Part shown: one piece after another, positions 17,264-26,327 of the stretch
How positions within the stretch are numbered: the first letter of the stretch is position 1
Layout of the letters: every line of letters starts with the position of its first letter
Source of the DNA: Agromyces sp. Soil535
Lineage (GTDB): Bacteria; Actinomycetota; Actinomycetes; Actinomycetales; Microbacteriaceae
Reading direction: 5' to 3'
NCBI RefSeq assembly: GCF_001428255.1
Contig: NZ_LMRW01000028.1
Location: 124,001-188,000, forward strand
DNA: 64,000 nucleotides
The notes under the pieces: model-generated
The model's database searches: none
The model's input: only the letters and a program-made list of their open reading frames with translations
Told to the model about the DNA's origin: nothing
Position numbers and translations under genes: made by a program

Positions 17264-18688
17264 GTGACCGTGCGACTCTACGACTCGAAGGCCCAGGCCC
17301 TGCGTGACTTCGTGCCCCTCCGCGAAGGACGCGTCGGCATGTACGTCTGCGGACCGACGGTGCAGTCGAGCCCGCACATCGGGCACCTGCGCAGCGCGCT
17401 CGTCTACGACATCCTGCGCCGCTGGTTCTCCTATCGCGGCTACGACGTCGTCTTCGTGCGCAACGTCACCGACATCGACGACAAGATCCTCGCGGCTGCG
17501 CAGGAGGAGGACTCGAGCACCGAGGAATGGTGGGCACTGGCGTACCGCGTCGAGCTCGAGTTCACGGCGGCGTATGCGTCGCTCGGCATCCTGCCGCCCA
17601 CCTACGAGCCCCGCGCGACGGCGAGCGTGCAGCAGATGCAGCAGCTCATCGCACGGCTCATCGAGCTCGGCCATGCGTACCCTGCCCCCGACGCCTCGGG
17701 CGACGTGTACTTCGACACGGCGGACTGGGCCGCATACGGCGAGCTCACCCGCCAGTCCCGCGACCACATGGAGCCAGCCGCCGACGCCGATCCGCGCGGC
17801 AAACGCGACCCGCGCGACTTCGCCCTCTGGAAGGGCCGCAAGCCCGAGGAGCCGGCGTCGGCCTCGTGGGACTCGCCGTGGGGCCTCGGCCGCCCCGGCT
17901 GGCACATCGAGTGCTCGGCCATGGCGTCACGGTACCTCGGCGAGGAGTTCGACCTGCACGGCGGCGGCCTCGACCTGCGGTTCCCGCACCACGAGAACGA
18001 GCTCGCGCAGTCGACCGCGGCCGGCCAGGCCTTCGCGCGCTACTGGGTGCACAACGGGCTCGTGAACGTCGGCGGCCAGAAGATGTCGAAGTCGCTCAAC
18101 AACTCGGTCTACGCGAATGAGCTCCTCGAGCTCGCGACGCCCCTCGCCGTGCGCTACCTGCTCGGCGCGGCGCACTATCGCTCGACGCTCGACTACTCAC
18201 CGACCTCGCTCATGGAGGCGCAGGCGGCGGTCGACCGCATCCGCGCTTTCCTCGTGCGCGTGGAGCGCCGCCTCGCGGGCACGCGCTATGCCGGTGTCGG
18301 CAGCCCCGTCATCCCCGACGCGTTCGCCGCGGCCATGGACGACGACCTCGGCGTCCCGCAGGCGCTCGCGGTGCTGCACGACAGCGTGCGCGCGGGCAAC
18401 CAGGCGCTCGACGCCGAGGAGCTGCACGACGCGGCGACGCTGCACGGCCAGGTGGTCGCCATGGTCGAGCTGCTCGGCATCGACCCGCGCGACGAGCACT
18501 GGGCGCCGGATGCCGCGCCCGAGGCATCCGCGCTCGACACCCTCGTCACCCGCCTCGTCGAAGACCGCCAGGCCGCCCGCGCAGCCAAGGACTTCGCTGC
18601 GGCGGACCGGATCCGCGCGGAGCTGGCCGCAGCGGGCATCACCATCGAAGACAGCCAGACCGGAACGCATTGGAGCCTCGGATCATGA
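17264..18688 (+). CDS. cysS: Cysteinyl-tRNA synthetase
   Basis: 474 residues, normal length for this class I aminoacyl-tRNA synthetase. The HIGH motif is PHIGH (37-41). The zinc-binding Cys of YVCGPT is near residue 29, with HIECSAM and the LRFPHHENE motif later. KMSKS is intact at 273-277. The C-terminal helical anticodon-recognition region is complete. Residues [11 protein letters not shown] are typical of CysS rather than MshC, which adds cysteine to GlcN-Ins in mycothiol synthesis. The stop codon overlaps the rlmB ATG (ATGA), so the two are coupled, the common actinobacterial pairing. Confidence 0.97.
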   Translation: MTVRLYDSKAQALRDFVPLREGRVGMYVCGPTVQSSPHIGHLRSALVYDILRRWFSYRGYDVVFVRNVTDIDDKILAAAQEEDSSTEEWWALAYRVELEFTAAYASLGILPPTYEPRATASVQQMQQLIARLIELGHAYPAPDASGDVYFDTADWAAYGELTRQSRDHMEPAADADPRGKRDPRDFALWKGRKPEEPASASWDSPWGLGRPGWHIECSAMASRYLGEEFDLHGGGLDLRFPHHENELAQSTAAGQAFARYWVHNGLVNVGGQKMSKSLNNSVYANELLELATPLAVRYLLGAAHYRSTLDYSPTSLMEAQAAVDRIRAFLVRVERRLAGTRYAGVGSPVIPDAFAAAMDDDLGVPQALAVLHDSVRAGNQALDAEELHDAATLHGQVVAMVELLGIDPRDEHWAPDAAPEASALDTLVTRLVEDRQAARAAKDFAAADRIRAELAAAGITIEDSQTGTHWSLGS

Positions 18689-19710
18689 AGGGCAGCGGCA
18701 AGCCGCGCGCCGGCGCAGTGCGCAAGGCGGGCAAGAACAAGCAGGTCGGCACCGGCGGTCACGGCCGCAAGTCGCTCGAGGGCAAGGGCCCCACGCCGAA
18801 GGCGGAGGACCGCGCCTGGCATCCGGCCGGCCAGCGCAAGGCCGCACAGGAGCGGTATGCCGCGTCCGGCGGCAAGGGCAAGCCGGGCGGCAGGGTCGCC
18901 GGGCAGCCTCGCGGCGCCTCCGGTGCGTCCCGCCGCGCGAAGTCGGGCGACGAGTCCGAGATCGTGACCGGCCGCAACTCGGTCGTCGAGGCGTTGCGCG
19001 CCCGCATCCCCGCGACCACGCTCTACGTCGCCGCCCGCGTCGAGATGGACGACCGCGTGAAGGAGGCGATGAAGATCGCCACCAGCCGCAGCATCCCCAT
19101 CCTCGAGGTCATGCGGCCCGAGCTCGACCGCCTCGCCGGGGAGGGCGGCGTGCACCAGGGCCTCGCGCTCAAGGTGCCGCCTTACGAGTACGCCCACCCG
19201 ATCGAGCTCCTCGACCAGGTGCTCGCCCGCGACGAGACACCGCTGCTCGTGGCGCTCGACGGCGTCACGGACCCGCGCAACCTCGGGGCGATCCTCCGGT
19301 CGACGGGCGCGTTCGGCGGCCAGGGCGTGATCGTGCCGCAGCGGCGCTCGGTCGGCGTGAACTCGGCGGCGTGGAAGACGTCGGCGGGCGCCGCGGCGCG
19401 CGTGCCTGTCGCGATGGCGCCGAACCTCACGCAGACGCTGAAGGCGCTCAAGGAGCGCGGCGTCTTCGTGCTCGGTCTGGACGGTGACGGCGACGTGTCG
19501 CTTCCCGGACTCACGTGGGCCGACCGTCCGATCGTGATCGTCGTCGGCAGCGAGGGCAAGGGGCTCTCGCGACTCGTCGCCGAGACGTGCGACGCGATCG
19601 TCGCGATCCCGATCGAGTCGTCTACCGAGTCCCTGAATGCGGGCATCGCGGCATCCGTCACCCTCTACGAGATCTCGAAGCTCCGCGCCACCCCATCGCC
19701 GGGCGAGTAG
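18685..19710 (+). CDS. rlmB: 23S rRNA 2'-O-ribose methyltransferase of the RlmB / TrmH family
   Basis: 341 residues. SpoU-family methyltransferase, expected to methylate G2251 of 23S rRNA. An N-terminal basic, Lys/Gly-rich extension (1-90) with no defined fold precedes the substrate-binding domain ([15 protein letters not shown]). The catalytic trefoil-knot motifs follow: [20 protein letters not shown] (motif 1), [15 protein letters not shown] (motif 2) and [18 protein letters not shown] (motif 3), all intact. ATG 18685 overlaps the cysS stop. A terminator follows before the converging DUF4032 gene. Confidence 0.94.
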   Translation: MKGSGKPRAGAVRKAGKNKQVGTGGHGRKSLEGKGPTPKAEDRAWHPAGQRKAAQERYAASGGKGKPGGRVAGQPRGASGASRRAKSGDESEIVTGRNSVVEALRARIPATTLYVAARVEMDDRVKEAMKIATSRSIPILEVMRPELDRLAGEGGVHQGLALKVPPYEYAHPIELLDQVLARDETPLLVALDGVTDPRNLGAILRSTGAFGGQGVIVPQRRSVGVNSAAWKTSAGAAARVPVAMAPNLTQTLKALKERGVFVLGLDGDGDVSLPGLTWADRPIVIVVGSEGKGLSRLVAETCDAIVAIPIESSTESLNAGIAASVTLYEISKLRATPSPGE

Positions 19711-19729
19711 CGCCGAAGGCACGTATCGA

Positions 19730-19746
19730 GACCCGCCTCGCGGGTC
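19730..19746. terminator. Short hairpin between convergent rlmB and DUF4032 gene
   Basis: Perfect 7-bp stem GACCCGC / GCGGGTC with a CTC loop. It overlaps the stop codon of the DUF4032 gene. Confidence 0.6.
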
Positions 19747-21061
19747 AGACCTTGAGGCGCCAATCCTGCTCGTCGTCGGGGTCGACGACGGCGATGGCCG
19801 ACGTGTCGGGCGGGATCACATCGATCGTCGTGGTCGAGCCCGTCGGCGGGCCGATCACGGTCGCCTCGTCGCGGCGGTGCCGCAGCACAGAGTTCACGTA
19901 GGACGTGACCGCCTCGGCGAGTGGGATGTCGTGGCCCGCCTGCTGCGCCATGAACCAGCGATGCTCGAGGAGCTGGTGGAACACCTCCGCCGGCTCGAGC
20001 TTGCCGCGCAGGTCGACGGGGATCGCCCGCACCACCGGCTCGAACACGCGCATGAGCCACTCATGGGCGACCATCTCCTCGTCGAGGTCCGCCTTGCCGT
20101 AGGCCGCACGGTAGGAGTCGAGGTCGTTCAGCAGCCGCCGCGCCTGGTTCTCGCCGGCGTCAAGGCCCGTGAGACGCAGGAGCCGCCGCTGGTGGTGGCC
20201 CGCGTCGACGACCTTCGGCTGGATGCGCACCGTGGTGCCGGTGTCATCCGTGCGGATCGCGAGCTCCTCGATGTCGAAGCCGAGGTCGTTCAGGCGGTTC
20301 ACGCGTTCGTTGATGCGCCAACGCTCCGCGGTCAAGAACGACTCCGAACCCGTGAGCTCCTTCCACAGGCTGCGGTACGCCTCGACGATGCCGCTCGAGA
20401 TGCGCACCGGGTCGAGCTCGTCCGCGACGCGGCCGCCCGCCTCGAGGTCGAGCAGCTCGCCCGCGATGTTCACCCTGGCGATCTCGAGGTCGTTCTCGCG
20501 CTGGCCGTTGGAGAGCCCGCCCTCGTAGAGCTTGCCCGTCTCGGCATCCACGAGGTAGGCGGCGAAGGCGCCGGCGTCACGGCGGAAGAGCGTGTTCGAG
20601 AGCGACACGTCGCCCCAGAAGAAGCCCACGATGTGCAGGCGCACCAGGAGCACCGCGAGCGCGTCCACGAGCCGCGTCGCCGTGTCGGGGCGCAGCGTCT
20701 GCGAGAACAGGGCGCGATATGGGAGCGAGAACCGGAGGTGGCGCGTCACGAGCACGGGCTTCAGGGGCTCGGCCTCGGCATCCGTGCGGTTCGTGATCAC
20801 CGCGACGGGCTCGACGCAGGGGATCTCGAGCCGCTGCAGCCGGCGGAGCATCTCGTACTCGCCCTTGGCCATCTCGGCCGTGGTCTCCTTGATCGCCACG
20901 ACATGCCCCGCGAGGTGGGCGAAACGCACGAGGTGGCGGGAGATGCCCTTCGGCAGGGCCGCGATCGTGTCGTTCGGCCACGCCTCGAGTGGCAGCTCCC
21001 ACGGGAGGTCGAGGAGAGCCGGATCGGCCATGGCCGAGGTGATCGAAAGTGAGCCGCTCAT
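19745..21061 (-). CDS. DUF4032 domain protein (kinase-like fold)
   Basis: 438 residues, the usual size of actinobacterial DUF4032 proteins. An N-terminal region resembles lipopolysaccharide-kinase folds (VVAIKETTAEMAKGEYEML), with a catalytic-loop-like VGFFWGDVSLSNTLFRRD; D-x-x-x-x-N is the arrangement of protein-kinase-like catalytic loops. The C-terminal DUF4032 region (about 230-400) is helical with FEPVVRAIPVDLRGKLEPAE. Substrate unknown. The ATG at 21061 has no ribosome site but TACGCT 8 nt upstream, consistent with a leaderless transcript. Confidence 0.85.
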   Translation of the reverse strand: MSGSLSITSAMADPALLDLPWELPLEAWPNDTIAALPKGISRHLVRFAHLAGHVVAIKETTAEMAKGEYEMLRRLQRLEIPCVEPVAVITNRTDAEAEPLKPVLVTRHLRFSLPYRALFSQTLRPDTATRLVDALAVLLVRLHIVGFFWGDVSLSNTLFRRDAGAFAAYLVDAETGKLYEGGLSNGQRENDLEIARVNIAGELLDLEAGGRVADELDPVRISSGIVEAYRSLWKELTGSESFLTAERWRINERVNRLNDLGFDIEELAIRTDDTGTTVRIQPKVVDAGHHQRRLLRLTGLDAGENQARRLLNDLDSYRAAYGKADLDEEMVAHEWLMRVFEPVVRAIPVDLRGKLEPAEVFHQLLEHRWFMAQQAGHDIPLAEAVTSYVNSVLRHRRDEATVIGPPTGSTTTIDVIPPDTSAIAVVDPDDEQDWRLKV

Positions 21062-21069
21062 CGTGGTTC

Positions 21070-21075
21070 AGCGTA
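21070..21075 (-). promoter_or_regulatory. -10 box of leaderless DUF4032 gene
   Basis: On the minus strand TACGCT ends 8 nt before the ATG at 21061. Confidence 0.5.
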
Positions 21076-21100
21076 GCCGCGGTTGATCGGGTGCGCAGAA

Positions 21101-21144
21101 ACGGAGGATGCCGCCCGGGCCGAAGCCCGACCGGCATCCTCCGT
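21101..21144. terminator. Strong terminator after the msiK-type gene
   Basis: Perfect 13-bp stem ACGGAGGATGCCG / CGGCATCCTCCGT. The loop contains a nested GGGC(CGAA)GCCC hairpin. It lies 15 bp after the ABC ATPase stop. Confidence 0.85.
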
Positions 21145-21158
21145 GCGATCGGGGCGCG

Positions 21159-22259
<1,101 letters not shown>

Positions 22260-22276
22260 GGTTCTGTTCTCCTTCA

Positions 22277-22294
22277 CCGGCAGGTACGTGCCGG
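22277..22294 (-). promoter_or_regulatory. Leader hairpin upstream of msiK, possible msiK RNA motif
   Basis: CCGGCA / TGCCGG, a perfect 6-bp stem with a 6-nt loop, ends a few nt before the GGAGAAC ribosome site of the msiK-type gene. Actinobacterial msiK genes are known to carry a conserved msiK RNA leader motif. Position and gene fit, but I cannot run the covariance search. A -10-like GATACT on the minus strand is at 22338-22343. Confidence 0.45.
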
Positions 22295-22528
22295 ACGATC
22301 CGTAGTGAATGGAATGCGTCGACCTCGACGCCAACTCAGTATCGCACGCGAGCGAGCCGCCGCAGCACGCTCGTCGGGTGAGCGCGCTCCCACGTCTGGC
22401 GGACTCCCATGCCGGACGCGGCACGCATGCGGCATCCGCTTGGGTGATTCCCAGACACGCTTCCTACTATCGTTGGTGCGTTCGCATGCATACCGCGCGC
22501 GCACCCACAGCGACCGGAGTGACCATCG

Positions 22529-23458
22529 ATGACCTACGGCGGATCGAATCAGCCACGCCCATCCCGTAACGAACGCAGAGAGGCTGCGCGAGAGAAGGCC
22601 AGGATCCTCCGCGAGGAGCAGAAGAAGCGGGAGCGTCGCAACAAGGTCCTCATCCAGGGCGGCATCATCGTGGCGGTCGTGGCCGTGGCGGCCCTGATCG
22701 GCGTGCTCATCTTCCAGAACGTGCAGCCCGACGGCCCGGGCCCGCAGAACATGGCGAGCGACGGCATCGTGCTCACCGCCGGAGAGGACGGCGGCATCGT
22801 GGCCGTCGAGACGCCGGCCCTGGCCGCCGGTGCGACGCCCACCTCGACCGTGCCCGACGAGAGCGGCGAGGTCGCCAACATCGTCATGTACATCGACTAC
22901 CTCTGCCCGTTCTGCGGCCAGTTCGAGGCGACCAACTCGGATTCGCTGCGCACGATGGTGGAGTCGGGAGCCGCGACGCTCGAGGTGCACCCCATCGCGA
23001 TCCTCTCGAACAAGTCGGCGGGCACGCGATACTCGGATCGGGCCGCCAATGCGGCGGCCTGCGTGGCCGACTCCTCACCCGACTCGTTCTTCGACTTCAA
23101 CGCGATCCTCTTCGAGAACCAGCCCGAGGAGGGCACGGAGGGCCTCACCAACGACGAGCTGAAGGCGCTCGCCGACGAGGCCGGCGTCTCGAGCGTCTCG
23201 ACGATCGAGCAGTGCATCGACGACGAGCAGTTCAAGTCGTGGCTGCGGGACGCCACGAACCGCGCGCTGACCGAGCCGGTGCCGAACTCCGAGGTGCCGT
23301 CGATCACGGGCACCCCGACCGTGCTCGTGAACGGCCAGCAGTACGGCGGCTCGCTGGAGGACCCGCAGGAGTTCCAGGCGTTCGTGCTCCAGGCGACGAG
23401 CGCGACGTTCAACGACTCCGAGGCCACGCCGACGCCCACCCCGACTCCGGCGCAGTAG
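22529..23458 (+). CDS. Membrane-anchored DsbA-family thiol oxidoreductase
   Basis: 309 residues. A charged cytoplasmic N-terminus (1-38) is followed by one membrane helix (about 39-61) and an extracytoplasmic thioredoxin-fold domain. The active site is C126-P-F-C129 (IDYLCPFCGQFEA). The cis-proline loop is in ITGTPTVLVNGQQYGG. The C-terminus is a Pro/Thr-rich tail (ATPTPTPTPAQ). This is a DsbA-like oxidase or reductase acting on exported proteins, common in actinobacteria. TACTAT at 22465-22470 is a possible -10. A strong terminator follows the stop directly. Confidence 0.9.
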   Translation: MTYGGSNQPRPSRNERREAAREKARILREEQKKRERRNKVLIQGGIIVAVVAVAALIGVLIFQNVQPDGPGPQNMASDGIVLTAGEDGGIVAVETPALAAGATPTSTVPDESGEVANIVMYIDYLCPFCGQFEATNSDSLRTMVESGAATLEVHPIAILSNKSAGTRYSDRAANAAACVADSSPDSFFDFNAILFENQPEEGTEGLTNDELKALADEAGVSSVSTIEQCIDDEQFKSWLRDATNRALTEPVPNSEVPSITGTPTVLVNGQQYGGSLEDPQEFQAFVLQATSATFNDSEATPTPTPTPAQ

Positions 23459-23464
23459 CGCGAC

Positions 23465-23497
23465 CACGAAGGCCCGGCCCCGTGCCGGGCCTTCGTG
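23465..23497 (+). terminator. Strong terminator after the DsbA-like gene
   Basis: Perfect 14-bp stem CACGAAGGCCCGGC / GCCGGGCCTTCGTG with a 5-nt loop, 7 bp after the stop codon. Confidence 0.9.
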
Positions 23498-23531
23498 CTG
23501 TCGGTAGGATGTCGGGGAGGCTCCGCCTCTG

Positions 23532-23604
23532 GCCGGCTTGGCGCAATTGGTAGCGCACCGCTCTTGTAAAGCGGTGGTTGCGGGTTCGAGTCCCGCAGCC
23601 GGCT
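23532..23604 (+). tRNA. tRNA-Thr (anticodon TGT)
   Basis: 73-nt cloverleaf. The acceptor stem GCCGGCT pairs with AGCCGGC. The D arm includes GCGCAATTGGTAGCGC. The anticodon stem CCGCT/AGCGG carries loop CTTGTAA with anticodon TGT (ACA codons). The T arm GCGGG-TTCGAGT-CCCGC is intact. The discriminator base is T; CCA is not encoded. Its 3' end is the first copy of an 11-bp tandem repeat. Confidence 0.97.
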
Positions 23605-23639
23605 CTATACCGGCTCTATACCGGCTCTATACCGGCTCT
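23599..23639 (+). repeat. 11-bp tandem repeat seeded in the tRNA-Thr 3' end
   Basis: CCGGCTCTATA is present three times plus CCGGCTCT, starting inside the tRNA acceptor stem. It is a perfect short minisatellite that looks like local duplication of the tRNA 3' end and its flank. Confidence 0.9.
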
Positions 23640-23700
23640 CTGCCGAGACTCCGAGCGCGGATGCCGCAGCCCGAGGCCGCACCGTCGCAGCAGGAGGCCG

Positions 23701-24255
23701 TCAGTCGAGCGTGGTCAGGCGCGACGCGGCGATCCGGTCGGTGCGGCGGTCGGGCCGTCGGCCCCCCGGCAGGCCGCCGACGTAGAGCCAGCCGAGCAGG
23801 CGCTCGTGCGGCCCGAGACCGTGCATCTCGGCGACGAGCGGATGCCGCGTGTACGGCCCCGTGCGCCACATGACGCCCCAGCCCGCCTCGTCGAGGAGCA
23901 GGCTCAGCAGGTGCGCGACGCCGGCGGCGGACGCCTCCTGTTCCCATTCGGGCACCTTGGCGTGGTCGAGCGTCGCCACCACGACGACAGCCAGCAGCAG
24001 CGGGGCGCGAAGGGGTTTTCCCGCCAGTTTCCGTGCGTCATCACCCTCCGCGCCCGCCGCCGCAGCGAGGGCTGCGCCGAGCCGCTCCCGCGCCGCGCCG
24101 CGCAGTGCGATCACCCGCCAGGGCCGGAGCGACGCGTGGTCGGCCACGCGCGACGCGCCCTCGAGCAGCTCGAGCAGTGCACGGTCGTCTGGCGCGGCAT
24201 CCGTCACCTTCGACGCCGACCGCCTCGCGAGCGCGGCGTCGAGCGCGGTCGCCAA
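23701..24255 (-). CDS. Nitroreductase-family protein (YdjA-like)
   Basis: 184 residues. The nitroreductase fold is indicated by ASRVADHASLRPWRVIAL near the N-terminus (FMN-binding R/S-x-x-R-P-W segment), DEAGWGVMWRTG, and GLGPHERLLGWLYVG. Proteins of this short type bind FMN and reduce nitro- or quinone-like compounds with NAD(P)H; the substrate is unknown. The proposed start is TTG at 24255 with GGAG about 10 nt upstream, just beyond the msrB stop; no ATG or GTG fits. It follows msrB at a gap of 2 nt, so it is probably in one operon. Confidence 0.8.
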   Translation of the reverse strand: MATALDAALARRSASKVTDAAPDDRALLELLEGASRVADHASLRPWRVIALRGAARERLGAALAAAAGAEGDDARKLAGKPLRAPLLLAVVVVATLDHAKVPEWEQEASAAGVAHLLSLLLDEAGWGVMWRTGPYTRHPLVAEMHGLGPHERLLGWLYVGGLPGGRRPDRRTDRIAASRLTTLD

Positions 24256-24257
24256 CG

Positions 24258-24659
24258 CTAGGACTCCGGGGTGAAGTCGAGGGCGATCGAGTTCATGCAG
24301 TAGCGGTCTCCCGTGGGCGTGCCGAAGCCGTCGGGGAAGACGTGCCCCAGGTGCGAACCGCAGTTCGCGCACCGGACCTCGGTCCGGAGCATCCCGAGCG
24401 ACGTGTCCTCGATGAGCTCGACCGCCTCGGGTCGCACGGACTCGTAGAAGCTCGGCCACCCGCAGCCGGAGTCGAACTTCGTCCCGCTCTTGAAGAGCTC
24501 GGCGCCGCACGCCGCACAGGCGTAGACGCCGGACCGCTCCTCGTCGAGGAGCTCACCCGTCCACGGGCGCTCCGTGGCCGCCTCGCGGAGCACGGCGTAG
24601 CGGTCGTCGCCCAGCTCGGCGTGCCACTGCTCGTCGGTCCTGTTCACGCGATACGCCAT
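24258..24659 (-). CDS. msrB: Peptide-methionine (R)-S-oxide reductase
   Basis: 133 residues, typical length. It repairs the R-epimer of methionine sulfoxide in proteins. Structural zinc is bound by two CxxC pairs (ACAACGAELF and VRCANCGSHLGH), both intact. The catalytic segment DRYCMNSIALDF has the resolving-type Cys. GKFDSGCGWPSF-like sequence (TKFDSGCGWPSFYESV) is conserved. ATG at 24659 follows GAAGGAGCGCCC. Paired with the downstream nitroreductase it suggests an oxidative-stress operon, which is inference. Confidence 0.97.
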   Translation of the reverse strand: MAYRVNRTDEQWHAELGDDRYAVLREAATERPWTGELLDEERSGVYACAACGAELFKSGTKFDSGCGWPSFYESVRPEAVELIEDTSLGMLRTEVRCANCGSHLGHVFPDGFGTPTGDRYCMNSIALDFTPES

Positions 24660-24853
24660 GGGCGCTCCTTCCGTCGGGTGCCGCGGTGGCCCGCCACCAT
24701 CGTCGCAGGTCCTCCTGCACGCCATACAACGCGTGACGGATGCCCCGTGTTCCATGGACCGGCGACGCACACGCCGCGGCGCTCGGCTCCCTCACGGCGA
24801 CGTGTCCCTAGGATGTGCTGCAGGCGGCGACCGGCCGCGCGACGGGAGGAAGC

Positions 24854-25153
24854 ATGAGCGCCGAGCGAGTGCCCACCCGCGACGACGGCGAGGCCGGCCT
24901 CGACGAACGCGCACGGCGCGTGCTCGCGTTCGAGGGCCGTGCGTGGCAGCAGGCGGGCCTCAAGGCGGAGGCGATCCGTGACGAGTTCGGCATCTCGGCC
25001 GCCCGTTACTATCGGATCCTCGGCGAACTCATCGATTCGCCAGCAGCGCTCCGACATGACCCGATGCTGGTCAAGCGCCTGCAGCGGATGCGCGAGGCGC
25101 GCGCGGCGACGCGGGCGCGTCGTTCGCTCTCGATCGGCCGTCCGCTCGACTGA
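24854..25153 (+). CDS. DUF3263 domain protein
   Basis: 99 residues. DUF3263 is a short, helix-turn-helix-like actinobacterial domain; the pattern ILAFEGRAW...KAEAIRDEFG...YYRILGELID matches it closely (here VLAFEGRAW, KAEAIRDEFGISAARYYR). It may bind DNA, but no regulatory target is known. The ATG at 24854 is preceded by GGGAGGAAGC. TAGGAT at about 24810 could be the -10 box. It is followed at 28 bp by the LytR_C protein, a common neighbour pair in actinobacteria. Confidence 0.85.
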   Translation: MSAERVPTRDDGEAGLDERARRVLAFEGRAWQQAGLKAEAIRDEFGISAARYYRILGELIDSPAALRHDPMLVKRLQRMREARAATRARRSLSIGRPLD

Positions 25154-25181
25154 GCGCGGCCCCGACCCGACGACTGGACCC

Positions 25182-25727
25182 ATGGCGCAGAAGTTCCCCC
25201 GCGATCGATTCGACTCCATCCCGCACGGCATCGAGCGGGTGGGGGCCCATCGTGCGCCGGCTCGCAAAGGCGCCGGCTGGGTGGCGTTCGGGTGGGCCGC
25301 CCTCGCCACCGTCGTGCTCGCCGCGGCCGGGATCGGCGGCGTGATCGCCTTCAACGACCGGCTGAACTTCGGAGACGCCGGAGTGGCCACGCCGACGCCG
25401 ACACCCGTCGTGACGGCTGCGCCGACGGTCGCGCCCGACATTCCGGTCACCGTGCTGAACGGGACGACCACGTCCGGCCTGGCGGCCCGGGCCGGCGAGG
25501 CGCTCACCGCTGCGGGCATCCCCGTGGGCACCACCGCCAACGCGAGCGAGGACACCCTCACCGAGACCGTCGTGTACTACGCCACCGCCGATCTCGAGGG
25601 CGCCGCTCGCGGCGTCGCCGCGGCCATCCCCGAGGCGGACGTGCGGCTGTCGGAACAGTTCGCCGCGATCGGCACGCCGCTCGTGCTCGTGGTCGGTTCC
25701 GACTATGCGGCGGCCACCGGCGGCTGA
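25182..25727 (+). CDS. LytR C-terminal domain protein, membrane anchored
   Basis: 181 residues. A basic N-terminus, one membrane helix (about 35-58, VAFGWAALATVVLAAAGIGG) and a Pro/Thr-rich linker lead to a LytR_C domain (about 86-178, VTVLNGTTTSGLAARAGEAL). LytR_C domains accompany cell-wall polymer ligases or stand alone as surface proteins; no ligase domain is present here. Start ATG 25182 is 28 bp after the DUF3263 stop. Its role in envelope biogenesis is inferred from domain context. Confidence 0.85.
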   Translation: MAQKFPRDRFDSIPHGIERVGAHRAPARKGAGWVAFGWAALATVVLAAAGIGGVIAFNDRLNFGDAGVATPTPTPVVTAAPTVAPDIPVTVLNGTTTSGLAARAGEALTAAGIPVGTTANASEDTLTETVVYYATADLEGAARGVAAAIPEADVRLSEQFAAIGTPLVLVVGSDYAAATGG

Positions 25728-25776
25728 TCGCAGCCGAATCGTTGCCATTCTGCGACATTTCCTTGCGTGGAGCCTC

Positions 25777-25934
25777 TTGTGCCGCGACGGCACGTCGTTA
25801 GTATCTGGAATTGGTCGCTCTATCCCGTGTGAACGCCCGGTGCCGCCAGCGGTGCCCTGTCAGCACGATACGAGGGGGCCCGGTACAGGCGACAGGCACG
25901 TGCTGATCGACATACGGCAACTTGGGAGCAACGC
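25777..25934 (+). promoter_or_regulatory. Promoter and long cold-shock-type leader of cspA
   Basis: TTGTGC (25777-25782), 16-nt spacer, TAGTAT (25799-25804). This leaves an untranslated leader of about 120 nt, long for this genome but typical of cold-shock genes. CAGCACG and CGTGCTG within it can pair. The leader probably controls temperature-dependent translation. Confidence 0.55.
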
Positions 25935-26138
25935 ATGGCGAACGGAACCGTCAAGTGGTTCAACGCTGAGAAGGGTTACGGGTTCATCACCGTCGAAGGC
26001 GGAGGGCAGGACGTCTTCGTCCACTATTCCGCGATCGACATGGCGGGCTACAAGGTGCTCGAGGAGGGCCAGCAGGTCGTGTTCGAGGTCGGCACCGGCT
26101 CCAAGGGGCCGCAGGCCGAGGCCGTGCGCCCCGCCTAG
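25935..26138 (+). CDS. cspA: Cold-shock protein (CspA family)
   Basis: 67 residues, a single cold-shock domain of standard length. RNP1 is KGYGFITV and RNP2 is VFVHYSAI; both single-strand nucleic-acid binding motifs are intact. It acts as an RNA chaperone. It has its own promoter and long leader, and is followed 12 bp after the stop by a perfect terminator, so it is monocistronic. A second, longer cold-shock paralog is at 40342. Confidence 0.97.
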   Translation: MANGTVKWFNAEKGYGFITVEGGGQDVFVHYSAIDMAGYKVLEEGQQVVFEVGTGSKGPQAEAVRPA

Positions 26139-26149
26139 ACCACGAGCTC

Positions 26150-26181
26150 GAACGCGCCGCCGGTCAGCCGGCGGCGCGTTC
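26150..26181. terminator. Terminator of cspA
   Basis: Perfect 14-bp stem GAACGCGCCGCCGG / CCGGCGGCGCGTTC with a TCAG tetraloop. Confidence 0.9.
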
Positions 26182-26315
26182 GCACATCGTGTCCGGCGGC
26201 TTCGCCTCGCGCAGCGATCCGGCGCCCGCGTCGCCAGCCGCTCCGGCGCGCACGCGGTCGCCGGAGCGGCGATGCCGGGTGGCGCGCCGTACTGCCGCAT
26301 CCCGCGCGCGATCGG

Positions 26316-26321
26316 TACCAT
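26316..26321 (+). promoter_or_regulatory. -10 box of leaderless DUF3048 gene
   Basis: TACCAT ends 6 nt before the ATG at 26328, with no ribosome-binding site, so a leaderless transcript is predicted. Confidence 0.5.
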
Positions 26322-26327
26322 GGCCTC

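Noticed and set aside
23597..23640. Phage or island attachment site at tRNA-Thr
   Set aside because: No integrase, no second repeat copy in the window and no foreign gene cargo next to it.
23538..24261. Plus-strand frames after tRNA-Thr
   Set aside because: They overlap the tRNA and the antisense nitroreductase and have no motif.
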